DNA of 64,000 nucleotides from DATFCK01 sp963728975 (lineage in GTDB: Bacteria > Verrucomicrobiota > Verrucomicrobiia > Chthoniobacterales > UBA10450). The stretch spans positions 106,592 through 170,591 of the forward strand of contig CAVSMF010000004.1 of NCBI GenBank assembly GCA_963728975.1, written 5' to 3'. Numbering within the stretch: the first letter of the stretch is position 1; every line of letters begins with the position of its first letter. Position numbers and translations under genes: made by a program. The notes under the pieces are model-generated. The model was not told the origin of the DNA and did not search any database. It worked only from the letters and a program-made list of their open reading frames with translations. Shown one piece after another: positions 54,058 through 62,661 of this stretch.

Positions 54058-55203
54058 GCGACGCCCACTCCCAGACTACGCCCCAATTCCTGAAACGTTG
54101 CCTGCTTCGAGAAACCAAGCATGCGAAACGCATCGTGGTAGAGGGTGTGGCCTTCCAGTGTGCTGGTGACCAGAGCGGCTGCAAAGCGTTTGCTGACACG
54201 CGCGGCCTGCGTCAGATAAAAATTGCCACCCGTTCCCCGTGGGATCGCGCGCAGACGTTCCAACTCGGCGTTATAGGCGTCCCAGAATTCCTTTCGGGTT
54301 AGTCCGTCGACGTCATGGATCCGGCGCAAAACGACGAGTGTGCTGACCTTGAAATGCTTCGCCAGTCGGCTGACTTCATCCGACAGATCGGCGGTTCCAT
54401 TGTATTCCCGACGCACCCGGTCGAGCGGCACGAGTAATTCGGCTGCAACCTGATTGCACCAGCGTTCCACCGCTTGGTCAGGAACGGCGGCCGGCCCGGC
54501 GTCCGAAACCGCGGATTGTCCCACCCAGATATGGGCGAGTTCATGTGCCAGCGTGAACATCTGCGCCAGCCTTGGTGTCCGCGCCGTTGATGAACACCAA
54601 GGGCGCGAGATCGTCCACGATCGCAAAGCCGCGAAACTCCTCGGGATCGAGGCGCCGGTGATTGTTATTGTGGACGACGCCATTGCACATCACGAGGACA
54701 CCCAAATCGTCCGCCTGCTCGATGAAATGCCGCAGCGCATCGGTCCATGTGGGCATTTGTCGGCGTTTATCCACGTCGAACCCAAGGGCCGTCCGCATTT
54801 TCGCTGCGGTCGCGACGATGTGATCCCGGACGCTCACCGACCCGACAAACGCCAGCGGTTGTTCCCCCATCGAGCGCTCGTAATCCCGGTACCACTCCTG
54901 ACGCTGCTGGCAGACGTAGATGGTATCCAGCAAGTCGGGAGAAGGGTGATCGATGCACTTGTTGGTGATTGTGCGAAAATCAGGAATCGGGATTTTTTCG
55001 ACTGGCGGCTTTTCGAGAAAGAGATAGCCCACCGGCGTATACGTCGCTTTGGCGAACGCTTCGACCTGTTTCAGCGTCGGCTGTGCCACCCCACGCTCCC
55101 AATCTGCAAACCGGGGAAAGCGATGTTCTAGATCGGCTGGCTCAAGTCCCGCGCGCGCGCGCGCCCAATTCAGCAACGCCGGTTTGATCGCGACACGGTT
55201 CAT
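54054..55203 (-). pseudogene. XRE-HTH plus ImmA/IrrE metallopeptidase-like protein, one frameshift
   Basis: N-terminal part (ATG 55203) has an XRE-type HTH (FADWERGVAQPTLKQVEAFA) and FLEKPPVEKIPIPDFRT. The C-terminal part has the zinc motif HELAHIWVGQ and FNLQVAAELLVP-like WCNQVAAELLVPLDRVRRE. The two halves join near 54565 by skipping one base (ADTKA to QMFTLAHELAH). Intact it would be about 382 aa, normal for the antitoxin/regulator partner of DUF4411. It starts 9 bases after hsdS. Confidence 0.82.
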
Positions 55204-55212
55204 TCTGAAAGA

Positions 55213-56562
55213 CTACTTTCTTACCGCCCTTACATCAATCTCGCCCGTCACGGCGGCGGTGATGAGGGCGGTGCGGTATTCCTGTAGCTTCTCAATCGCC
55301 GCTTCCACTTTTTCCATCATCCGGTCGAGCTTCGCGGTTTCGCGGTCGAGGTAATCGACGATAACATGTTGTTCAGGAACCGGTGGAACTGGAACTCGCA
55401 TTCTACCAACGATACCTGGATTGAGGTTGAGCATCGTCGTCCCGACCGCGTGAAGTTTGAGTAATCCGGCAAAGCCGGCACTGCTGATAATCGCAGCGTA
55501 GTAGTCGGCCCGGGACTGATTCAATCGAATCACCAACGATCCGGTGCCGCAGAGCCAACCGGTTTCCTCTTCGCCTACCACGCCGCATCGACCGATTTCG
55601 CCTCGGCGACCCATGACGATATCGCCGGGCTTAAGTTGATGACGAGTCAGGCGCGCTGCAGTCTGCGCGTCAACTGCGGATTGATCGTCTGGAACTAAAC
55701 GGCCACCAACAATATGAGCTGGATTGATCAGCGGTATCCCTCCCTCCAAATAGTCAGACTCATGCAATTGGCTTCCAAAGGGACCGGTTTGAATTGCGGA
55801 CGTTATTCTAAGAATCGGCTTCACGTCCCAATGCTCCGGGATGTCGCCGAGCCATTCGATGCCGGAGGTTTTGAGTTTGACGTTGGGATTCAAACCCCGC
55901 GCGACGGTGCGGGAGATGAGCGCGGCGCGCTTTTCCTTCAGCTTCTCGATCAGCTCCCGTTTCTTCCCGACCAATGTATCCAGTCTCGCCGTCTCCCGGT
56001 CGAGAAAATCCGCGATCGCACGCTGCTCCTCGACCGGTGGAAACGGAAGCCAAGCGTCACCAATCGAAGATTTCGGCAGACCGTAGCGCGTCACGCCTGT
56101 CGCGACCACTTGGAACTGTTGGTTCACTGCGCACGCCTGAAACGCTCGAAGTAGATAGTCGCCGCACAATTCGTCCGGCTTCGGTCGTGTGATACCGAGA
56201 TGGTAGCCACATACGAGGTCATCGGCAGTCTCTGCTATCAAAGCCGGCACAGCGATGTCGCTCCACTCTTCTGAATCCTTTGTGATGACAACGTCGTTGA
56301 TCTCGAGATGGAACTTTCGAATCTCTTCAGCAGTCGCAGTCGTCTCCATCAGCGGCATGCCAGACATGATGCGCTCGTTGTAGTACACGTCCGTGTAATT
56401 GCAGAGCCGCACTGGAAGCTCATCGTCGGAGGGCACCTTGTCCACGTTACTGACCCAGCATCGTGCGGTTGTTTTGAGACGCTTGGGTTTCCAATGTTCT
56501 GGAACGTCAGGAATCCATTCGACGCCGCTCCGTTTGTAGCGCGGGTAAGCCGGAAGCTTCAT
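55213..56562 (-). CDS. hsdS: type I restriction-modification specificity subunit
   Basis: 449 aa, intact. Two target-recognition domains, each opening with a similar segment (SGVEWIPDVPEHW; SGIEWLGDIPEHW) and closing with PPVEEQRAIADFLDRETARL / PPVPEQHVIVDYLDRETAKL, followed by the coiled-coil spacer helix (KKRELIEKLKEKRAALI; EAAIEKLQEYRTALI). It sets the bipartite DNA target for HsdM. The start overlaps the hsdM stop (ATGA). Confidence 0.93.
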   Translation of the reverse strand: MKLPAYPRYKRSGVEWIPDVPEHWKPKRLKTTARCWVSNVDKVPSDDELPVRLCNYTDVYYNERIMSGMPLMETTATAEEIRKFHLEINDVVITKDSEEWSDIAVPALIAETADDLVCGYHLGITRPKPDELCGDYLLRAFQACAVNQQFQVVATGVTRYGLPKSSIGDAWLPFPPVEEQRAIADFLDRETARLDTLVGKKRELIEKLKEKRAALISRTVARGLNPNVKLKTSGIEWLGDIPEHWDVKPILRITSAIQTGPFGSQLHESDYLEGGIPLINPAHIVGGRLVPDDQSAVDAQTAARLTRHQLKPGDIVMGRRGEIGRCGVVGEEETGWLCGTGSLVIRLNQSRADYYAAIISSAGFAGLLKLHAVGTTMLNLNPGIVGRMRVPVPPVPEQHVIVDYLDRETAKLDRMMEKVEAAIEKLQEYRTALITAAVTGEIDVRAVRK

Positions 56563-58589
56563 GCCGTTACTTCTTTGAGCAGCGCGAGGATCTCAGTTTC
56601 GAGGGTCTTTATGTCGGACTCAATTTTTTCGAGCGGGCGCGGCGGTTCGTAACGATAGAAGTGGCGGTTAAGCGGAATCTCGTAACCGATCTTCGTCTTG
56701 CTTTCGTCGATCCACGCGTCCGGGACATGCGGAAGCACTTCGCGCTGGAAGTAATCCTCGATTTCTTCTTTCAGCGGCACATTTTCGTTGTCGCGCAATT
56801 CGGCGTCAGGCTCGGGTTTGCCGCGCGCGTCGGTGCATATCTCAGCGCTTTGGTCGCGCTCGCCGAAGGCATCACGCAAGAGAAAACACGCGGATTTCGT
56901 GACGTATTGATCGCCGGGCAAAGCGTGGTTAAGCCATTCATCGAATGCGTCGCGGCTTTTCAGAAGGCCGGGTCGCGCTTTCTTGCGTAGCTGCGCGACA
57001 ATGTGTCCGCGCGTTTCGGCGGGTAGCTTATCGATCTTCGCAATTCCAGTGGTCGCGTGTTCAAGCGCGTCGAGCTTTTCATCGGTGATCTGGAAGGCGA
57101 GACGGAGCGGGCGTTCCACTGTGATCTTCTGAAAGCCGAAGTCTTCGTTGTCGAAAATCTTGCTCACGACCAGTTCCTTCATCGCGCCATCGATGGTGAG
57201 TTTCCGCGTTTCGCCGTCAGTGAAGTTGCCGTAGATACGGGTGATCTCGCCGATATCGTCGCGCTCGCCGAGGTCGCCGTCGCCGATTTTACGGCGCTTG
57301 TTGCCGAGATTCTTTTTCATCGGGATCCACATGTTGCGCGCGTCGATTAACTGAATCCGGCGGCGGCGTGGTTTTGTTTTCCGGTTGGTCAGAATCCAGA
57401 CGTAGGTGGCGATGCCGGTGTTGTAGAAAAGCTGCTCGGGGAGGGCGACGATCGCTTCCAGCCAATCATGCTCGATGATCCAGCGCCGGATTTCCGATTC
57501 GCCGCTGCCAGCGTCACCGGTGAAAAGGGGCGAGCCGTTGAAGACGATGCCGATTCGGCTGCCACCATTCTCCGGATCGCGCATCTTAGAGAGCATGTGC
57601 TGGAGGAAAAGAAGCGAGCCGTCGTTGACGCGCGGTGTGCCGGCGCCGAAGCGGCCTTGAAAGCCGAGGGTATCGCGCTCCTGCTCGATGAAACGCTGCT
57701 GTTGCTTCCACTCCACGCCGAAGGGCGGATTCGCGAGCATGTAATCGAATTTATTGTCCTGGAACCCATCTTTCGAAAACGTGTCGCCTAGGATGATGTT
57801 ATCGGCGTCCTCGCCTTTGATTAGCATATCGGACTTGCAAACCGCCCAGGCGTCGTCGTTCCAATCCTGGCCATAAAGCATCGGCTTCGCCTCGCTATTC
57901 AGCTCGTGGATGTAGGCCTCCGAAACTGAGAGCATTCCGCCCGTGCCGCACGCTGGATCGTAGATCGTTTTCACAACGTGGCTGTGCGTCAGGTCTTTTT
58001 CCGGCGAAAGAAGTAGGTTCACCATTAGCTTGATAACTTCCCGTGGAGTGAAGTGTTCACCAGCTTCTTCATTGGCTTGCTCGGCGCCGACCCGGATCAG
58101 CTCTTCAAACACGTAACCCATCTGCACATTGTCGATGTGCGACGATGAGAGATCGATCCTTGCGAAAGCCTTGATGACTTCGTAAAGGAGATTCTTCTCC
58201 GCCATGCGCGCAATATGTTCATCGAAGCCGAAACGTTCGATAATCGCGCGAACGTTCGGAGAGAACTTGTTGATGTAGCTGTTTAGATTCGGCGCGAGCT
58301 GGTTTGGATCGTCGAGCAGCTTTTTGAAATCGAGCTTCGACAGATTGTAGAAGGGGCGCTTCGTGATCTTCTGAAGCAGGCTTCGAACAACAGTCTCGGG
58401 CTTGTTTTTGATTGCCGGATATTCCTCTAAGACGGCTGGTTTCGTCGATGCGAGCAGGCAATCGAATCGCCGTAAAACGGTGAGCGGTAGGATTACCTTG
58501 CGGTATTCATTCCTCTTATACGGACCGCGCAGTAGATTGCAGATGCTCCAGATGAAACTCGCAAGTTGGGAATGCGTTTCGGCGGTCAC
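56559..58589 (-). CDS. hsdM: type I restriction-modification DNA N6-adenine methyltransferase subunit
   Basis: 676 aa, intact. HsdM_N domain (QLASFIWSICNLLRGPYKRN) is followed by the N6_Mtase domain with EHFTPREVIKLMV, the SAM motif DPACGTGGML (about 210) and catalytic NPPFGVEW (about 286). With HsdS it forms a functional methylase even if HsdR is dead. First gene of the operon hsdM-hsdS-[HTH/ImmA]-DUF4411-hsdR-hypothetical. Confidence 0.95.
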   Translation of the reverse strand: MTAETHSQLASFIWSICNLLRGPYKRNEYRKVILPLTVLRRFDCLLASTKPAVLEEYPAIKNKPETVVRSLLQKITKRPFYNLSKLDFKKLLDDPNQLAPNLNSYINKFSPNVRAIIERFGFDEHIARMAEKNLLYEVIKAFARIDLSSSHIDNVQMGYVFEELIRVGAEQANEEAGEHFTPREVIKLMVNLLLSPEKDLTHSHVVKTIYDPACGTGGMLSVSEAYIHELNSEAKPMLYGQDWNDDAWAVCKSDMLIKGEDADNIILGDTFSKDGFQDNKFDYMLANPPFGVEWKQQQRFIEQERDTLGFQGRFGAGTPRVNDGSLLFLQHMLSKMRDPENGGSRIGIVFNGSPLFTGDAGSGESEIRRWIIEHDWLEAIVALPEQLFYNTGIATYVWILTNRKTKPRRRRIQLIDARNMWIPMKKNLGNKRRKIGDGDLGERDDIGEITRIYGNFTDGETRKLTIDGAMKELVVSKIFDNEDFGFQKITVERPLRLAFQITDEKLDALEHATTGIAKIDKLPAETRGHIVAQLRKKARPGLLKSRDAFDEWLNHALPGDQYVTKSACFLLRDAFGERDQSAEICTDARGKPEPDAELRDNENVPLKEEIEDYFQREVLPHVPDAWIDESKTKIGYEIPLNRHFYRYEPPRPLEKIESDIKTLETEILALLKEVTA

Positions 58590-59386
58590 TCAACGGGAAC
58601 CTTATTCAAAATGTTTTCCGGTGAAAAGCTTACCTTTCGGTCATCGGTTAAGTCCGAGGGGCTGCTTCCCACCATTGTTCTCAGTTATTGGGAAGAGAGA
58701 GGGAGTTTTGAAACTGAGACCGAAGGAGAAAACGCGCGCCACTTTGCAGTGACGCGCGTTCTCGGGGGAACAGGGCGCTACTGGGCTGGAGGTGTCGGTG
58801 GCGGGACGCCTGCTCGCGAAAGCTTTCGGAGTTCGACCCCGAATGAGTTCGGGGCTGTCCATCGGCAAGCTTCTGCGTTAGACCGCTCTGGCCCCGAAAG
58901 TCTTCGGGGTTGTCCGACGGCGAACGCTGGGATTTGCGGACGTAACCCATGGCGCCGTAGAGGTCGGAGTCTTCGGTTCGCAGGCGCGAACTTTACGGCG
59001 GGAGGCGTGAGCTTTGCGAATCGGCCTAGGGAAGCCGGTGACTCGGTTTTGGTGAAAATCGAGCCGTAGTCCGGCTTCCCTAGACCGACTGGCAAAAGCC
59101 CGCGGCCTCCGCCGTAAAGTTCGCTCCCTGCGAACCGTCGATCACGCCGGCAATGACGAGCGCGGTGTTCGCGGCGAGCGCGGCGACTTTCTCGTCGCGC
59201 GCTTTTCTCGTTTGTTCTCGAGCTGCGCTTCGGCTTCGGCAATGGCCATCTCGGCATCGCGCGCGTCCTGCCGAGCCGTTTCGGAAGTGCCGTCCGGCTC
59301 CGGACTGCTCACGAGAGGATCGAAGGTAAAAAGTTGTAGGGTTGGCGTCCGCTGCGTTTTTCAAAACCGCCCGTCCGGCTCCGGAC
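58590..59386. other. 797-bp non-coding end of the island
   Basis: No gene supported. It contains the hsdM operon promoter zone, two diverged ~60-bp direct repeats around 58830-58930 each with a CCCCGAA...TTCGGGG hairpin, a 164-bp inverted repeat (58974-59137), and a 30-bp direct duplication including part of the tRNA end (59290-59319). Confidence 0.65.
58974..59137. repeat. 164-bp long imperfect inverted repeat (hairpin)
   Basis: Arms of about 77-80 bases meet at a GGTG loop (59051-59054). Matching blocks from outside inward are CGGTTCGCAGG / CC-TGCGAACCG, GCGAACTTTACGGCGG / CCGCCGTAAAGTTCGC, CTAGGGAAGCCGG / CCGGCTTCCCTAG and GGTTTT / AAAATC. A few bulges interrupt pairing. No protein is encoded. 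Confidence 0.8.
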
Positions 59387-59400
59387 TGCTCACGAGAGGA
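59290..59400. repeat. 30-bp direct duplication next to tRNA-Leu
   Basis: 59290-59319 and 59371-59400 are identical (ending GGACTGCTCACGAGAGGA). They hold the last 12-13 bases of the tRNA plus 17 bases beyond its 3' end, including GTCCGG-CT-CCGGAC, a short hairpin. The copies are 81 bases apart, so a second, smaller duplication sits between the island and the intact tRNA. Confidence 0.85.
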
Positions 59401-59468
59401 CTCGAACCTCCACGGGTTGCCCCATACGGTCCTGAGCCGTACACGTCTGCCAGTTCCGCCACGTGAGC
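59387..59468 (-). tRNA. tRNA-Leu (anticodon CAG)
   Basis: Reads on the minus strand from 59468. Acceptor GCTCACG pairs perfectly with CGTGAGC. Anticodon stem TACGG/CCGTA encloses loop CTCAGGA with anticodon CAG, the long variable arm GGGGCAACCC marks class II Leu, and the T-arm is GGAGG-TTCGAGT-CCTCT. The discriminator is A and CCA is not encoded. Its 3' end is the integration site of the island. Confidence 0.93.
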
Positions 59469-59637
59469 CTGAAGAAGGAAGGGTAAAATGCGCTGCTGCT
59501 CCCCTCCGCGCAACCCCATTACTCATGCTCATGCTCATGCTCCTGCTCCTGCTCGCAATCGTGCTCGTCTCGGCGAGAAATCGTGCCCGTCTCGGCGAGA
59601 AATTTGCGACGGTCATAGACCGCCGCTACACAAGACG

Positions 59638-60522
59638 TCAACCGCCGCCCCGGCGCTTCTTTTTCGCTCGCGCTTCCAAAGCATTGGCCTTCCGGGCCTT
59701 GCCCAGGGACCGCAAGAGATCGGCATAATTCGACGCCACAATTTCGTAGTCTTCCGGCGGATTATCGGTCGCCTCCTCCCAGCTCTTGAGCGACGCCCGA
59801 TAAAGTTCGGAGGCCCGGGCGTAGTCGCCCTTGGAATGGTAAACCACGGCCAGATTGCACTTGGACTGGGCAATATCGGGATGCGTCGGCGGATGGACCT
59901 TCTCCCGGATGGCCAGGGCGCGGAGATGCGCTTTTTCTGCTTCCGAGAAACGCCGTTCATTGGTGTAAAAAACACCGAGGTTATTCAGGACCGACGCCAC
60001 GTCGGCATGCTCGGGGCCGAGCTGTTTCTCGTAGATCTGGAGCGCGTGCAGATAATACGGCTCGGCTGCTTTTTGGCGGCCCGACTTCCGAAAAATCAAG
60101 GCAATGTTGTTCAACATCGTGCCCAGGTCGGAATAGGCCAGATCATCAAGCTGCGTCCCGGCTGCGATCGCTTTCTCGTAGTAACGGATCGCTTCTTCCG
60201 ACTGGCCGAGGGTATCGCAGGAAAAAGCGAGGCGCCGGGCCGACCGGTACAAGGCGTGTTGATCCTGGGGCTGGACTTTTTCCAACATTTCATGGGCCTT
60301 CAACAGATAAGGCTTTGCCGCCGCGCTATCGCCGCTTTGGTCCAGAAGCTGGCCGAGTCTTTGGTAACTCAGGGCTATCGGCCCCGGGTCTTCATCGAAG
60401 GCGCGCTTGGCCAGTTCGAGAGCGCTTTCCGCAACCCGGATCGCTTCCGGCAATCGATTGCTGGCCCGCAACGTTTCGAGTTTATCGTTGAGAATGTTCC
60501 ACAGTTTTTGTTCCCCTTTCAT
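59638..60522 (-). CDS. tetratricopeptide-repeat protein, kinesin-light-chain-like TPRs
   Basis: 294 aa of consecutive TPRs with 42-residue spacing (LAYSDLGTMLNNIALIFRKS, then AAEPYYLHALQIYEKQLGPE, VLNNLGVFYTNERRFSEAEK, CNLAVVYHSKGDYARASELY), ending in a Lys/Arg/Gly-rich tail. No signal peptide, so it is probably a cytoplasmic scaffold. Partner unknown. The 169 bases between it and tRNA-Leu contain only simple repeats (CTCATG)n and a doubled CGTCTCGGCGAGAAAT. Confidence 0.8.
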   Translation of the reverse strand: MKGEQKLWNILNDKLETLRASNRLPEAIRVAESALELAKRAFDEDPGPIALSYQRLGQLLDQSGDSAAAKPYLLKAHEMLEKVQPQDQHALYRSARRLAFSCDTLGQSEEAIRYYEKAIAAGTQLDDLAYSDLGTMLNNIALIFRKSGRQKAAEPYYLHALQIYEKQLGPEHADVASVLNNLGVFYTNERRFSEAEKAHLRALAIREKVHPPTHPDIAQSKCNLAVVYHSKGDYARASELYRASLKSWEEATDNPPEDYEIVASNYADLLRSLGKARKANALEARAKKKRRGGG

Positions 60523-60745
60523 TCAACGACCGCGGATTACGCGGATATCGCGGACAATACAATTACACTGAAGGTTTGGGAACTCGGAACCCGATTTGCA
60601 CCGGAGCACGACGCAGCCTGTTGAAAACGCAGATCGCAGCGCCGGCCACGCTTCTGCTTGGGCTTTCCTGAATCAGCCTTGCGCATCCGCGTCATCCGCC
60701 TCATCCACGCAATCCGCGGTTAAGATTCCGTTTCATTCGGATGGC
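60523..60745. repeat. gap with GCGGAT-type short repeats in opposite orientations
   Basis: CCGCGGATTACGCGGATATC (from 60530) and, inverted, CATCCGCGTCATCCGCCTCA... ending AATCCGCGGT (60684-60720) flank about 130 bases with no gene. The arms can pair loosely. It lies between the stop of lptE (60746) and the start of the TPR gene (60522), both on the minus strand. Confidence 0.55.
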
Positions 60746-61252
60746 TCACCAACCCTCGCTGAGCTGGCTGACCAAGCGTATAGCAAGCTCTTCGGTCGCC
60801 AACGGCAAGGCCTGGCGTTCATCCGTTACTACATCGCTTCCCACGAAAAAACTGGTTGTGCCTTGCGCTTCTCCCGGGGGACCAATCGTTTTTCCATCTT
60901 TGCCAACCAGCCGATATTTCACCCGCATAATCAGATTGAATTCGGTTGTCGCCAGAACATTTCCACGCAAAGAACGCGCCGGCGACCGGCTGATCCGGGA
61001 GATTTCTCCCTTCAAAACAGCGTCGGCGTTCTGTTCGCTGGCGATGGTGAATGTGCCGTCCTGTTGAAATTGCTTGATCACCGTCCCGGTTACCAGCGCT
61101 TCGATCCGCGGAATCAGAGTGTTATTCTTGAATGTCGGCACCGCAATGCTGTGCACATCGCTCAGGTAATTTGGCTTGATTGGGCCGATGTGATAGCCGA
61201 GACAACCGCTCAGCGCGGCACAAGAGAGAAACGCCAAAAAAAAATTCTTCAC
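60746..61252 (-). CDS. lptE: LPS-assembly lipoprotein LptE-like
   Basis: 168 aa. Lipoprotein signal with LSGC lipobox and then GYHIGPIKPNYLSDVHSIAV, PTFKNNTLIPRIEALVT and the usual two-helix/beta layout ending ELAIRLVSQLSEGW. LptE is the outer-membrane partner of LptD in lipopolysaccharide export. Its start overlaps the stop of the BamD-like gene (61249-61252), so envelope biogenesis genes are coupled. Confidence 0.85.
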   Translation of the reverse strand: MKNFFLAFLSCAALSGCLGYHIGPIKPNYLSDVHSIAVPTFKNNTLIPRIEALVTGTVIKQFQQDGTFTIASEQNADAVLKGEISRISRSPARSLRGNVLATTEFNLIMRVKYRLVGKDGKTIGPPGEAQGTTSFFVGSDVVTDERQALPLATEELAIRLVSQLSEGW

Positions 61253-62496
61253 GGGGCCGGCGAGGCGGTCGTCTCCGGCGAGGCCGAGGGGGCAGCCGAA
61301 GGCGCGGGAAGCAGCCCGGTCGAAGATCCGTCAGGAGACGGCCCGGCCGGCGGAGCAGTGGTGGCGTCCGGCAGCAACGAGGCGGCCGGCGGCAACGAAT
61401 TGTCTGTTTCCGGCGGCGGCAAAGTCCCGGAGGAACGCGCTCCCGAACGTCCGGTCGGCGCTCCGCCCGTCCCCGGTTTGCCTTTTTGCTTGTTTTGTTC
61501 GGCAAGTTGTTCGCCGGCCGGGAGCAAAGCTTTTTCACCTACCTTCTTCGTGATCTGGTCGATTCGTTTTTTGGCTTTCTCGCTTTCGCTCGAGCCGGGC
61601 TGCTGGCGAATGACTTCGTTGTAGTAGATGACGGCCGCGCGATAATGTTTTTGTTTGTCGTAGAACCGGGCGATGTGGAACGCGCTCGCGGTCTGTTTTT
61701 GGGAAAGCGACTGCAGGTTGGCTCGCGCCTGGGCCGCCTTTTCGCTGTTCGGATAACGGAAAAGAAAATCCTCAAAGGCCATCTTCGCTTTCTCGGTTGC
61801 TTCCATGTCTTTGGTGCCGGTCCTGGCCGCTGTTAACCAAAGATAACCGATCTGATATTGGGCGTTGGCCGCCACCGGATCGTTTGGAAATTTGTCGATT
61901 ACCGCCTGGTAAGCCGAAAGAGCCGCATCGTTGATCTTCTCCTTCTCCCGGGCCAAACCAATGTCGAACTGGGCGCGAGCGGTGTATTTCCCGTAAGGCG
62001 CGGTTCGAATGATCGCCGCGAAAGTTTCGATGGCCCGATCGAGCGGGTTGGAAAATGAAATCCCGAGAATCTTACTTTTTTTGGCATTCAGGAACATCTC
62101 GCCGATCCGGAATTGCCCCTCGATTGCCGCGTCGAAATTAGGGCTGGCATGATAGCGTTCCACAACCAGCCGGAAAGCATCGGCGGCAACCGTATAATTG
62201 TGAAGCTGTTCGAACAGCTCTCCTAAATGAAAACAAACGCCCGGCGCCAGCGCGTCCCTCGGATACTTCCGAAGCAGCGTCTTGTATTCCTTGACCGCGC
62301 GTTTGAGATGGCCCCGCTTTTCCGCCTCCTGTCCCGCCTGGAAAAGACGCTCCGCTTTGCTGCTCATTTTCTCCTCGCCCGGAGCAACAAATTTCATCTT
62401 TCTAGCCGGCTTAAACACAACAGCTCCCTCGGTCAGCCCCGGCAAAAAAAGGGCCAAAACAAGAGCAAGAGCAGCAACCCGAATGCGACTGTTCAT
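61249..62496 (-). CDS. bamD: BamD/YfiO-like outer-membrane assembly TPR protein with Pro/Ser-rich tail
   Basis: 415 aa. Signal peptide (about 1-24) and TPR-like helices matching outer-membrane assembly lipoprotein BamD (AERLFQAGQEAEKRGHLKRA, VKEYKTLLRKYPRDALAP, LFEQLHNYTVAADAF, ASAFHIARFYDKQKHYRAAV). The lipobox Cys is not seen, unlike E. coli BamD. An ~80-residue Pro/Ser/Ala-rich tail (about 335-415) is unusual. BamD works with BamA to insert barrel proteins. Confidence 0.78.
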   Translation of the reverse strand: MNSRIRVAALALVLALFLPGLTEGAVVFKPARKMKFVAPGEEKMSSKAERLFQAGQEAEKRGHLKRAVKEYKTLLRKYPRDALAPGVCFHLGELFEQLHNYTVAADAFRLVVERYHASPNFDAAIEGQFRIGEMFLNAKKSKILGISFSNPLDRAIETFAAIIRTAPYGKYTARAQFDIGLAREKEKINDAALSAYQAVIDKFPNDPVAANAQYQIGYLWLTAARTGTKDMEATEKAKMAFEDFLFRYPNSEKAAQARANLQSLSQKQTASAFHIARFYDKQKHYRAAVIYYNEVIRQQPGSSESEKAKKRIDQITKKVGEKALLPAGEQLAEQNKQKGKPGTGGAPTGRSGARSSGTLPPPETDNSLPPAASLLPDATTAPPAGPSPDGSSTGLLPAPSAAPSASPETTASPAP

Positions 62497-62661
62497 GGAA
62501 GGTTTGGCAGGGTAGTTGAGTTCTCCAGTCCGTCAAGTTTTTGAGGGGCTTTGGCAACAAAAGCAATCGAGCCCCGGTAATGGGGTTGTAGCGACCATTT
62601 TCATGCTCGACCGTTACTCCATCCATCCGCTACTCCAATACTCCATTGTCTCTGCCATTCC

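Noticed and set aside
58566..59069. Plus-strand frame opposite the hsdM start
   Set aside because: It overlaps the hairpin and the diverged repeats, and its composition follows the repeats rather than a protein.
59080..59616. 178-codon minus-strand frame across tRNA-Leu
   Set aside because: It runs through the tRNA, both direct repeats and part of the large hairpin. No protein family features are seen.
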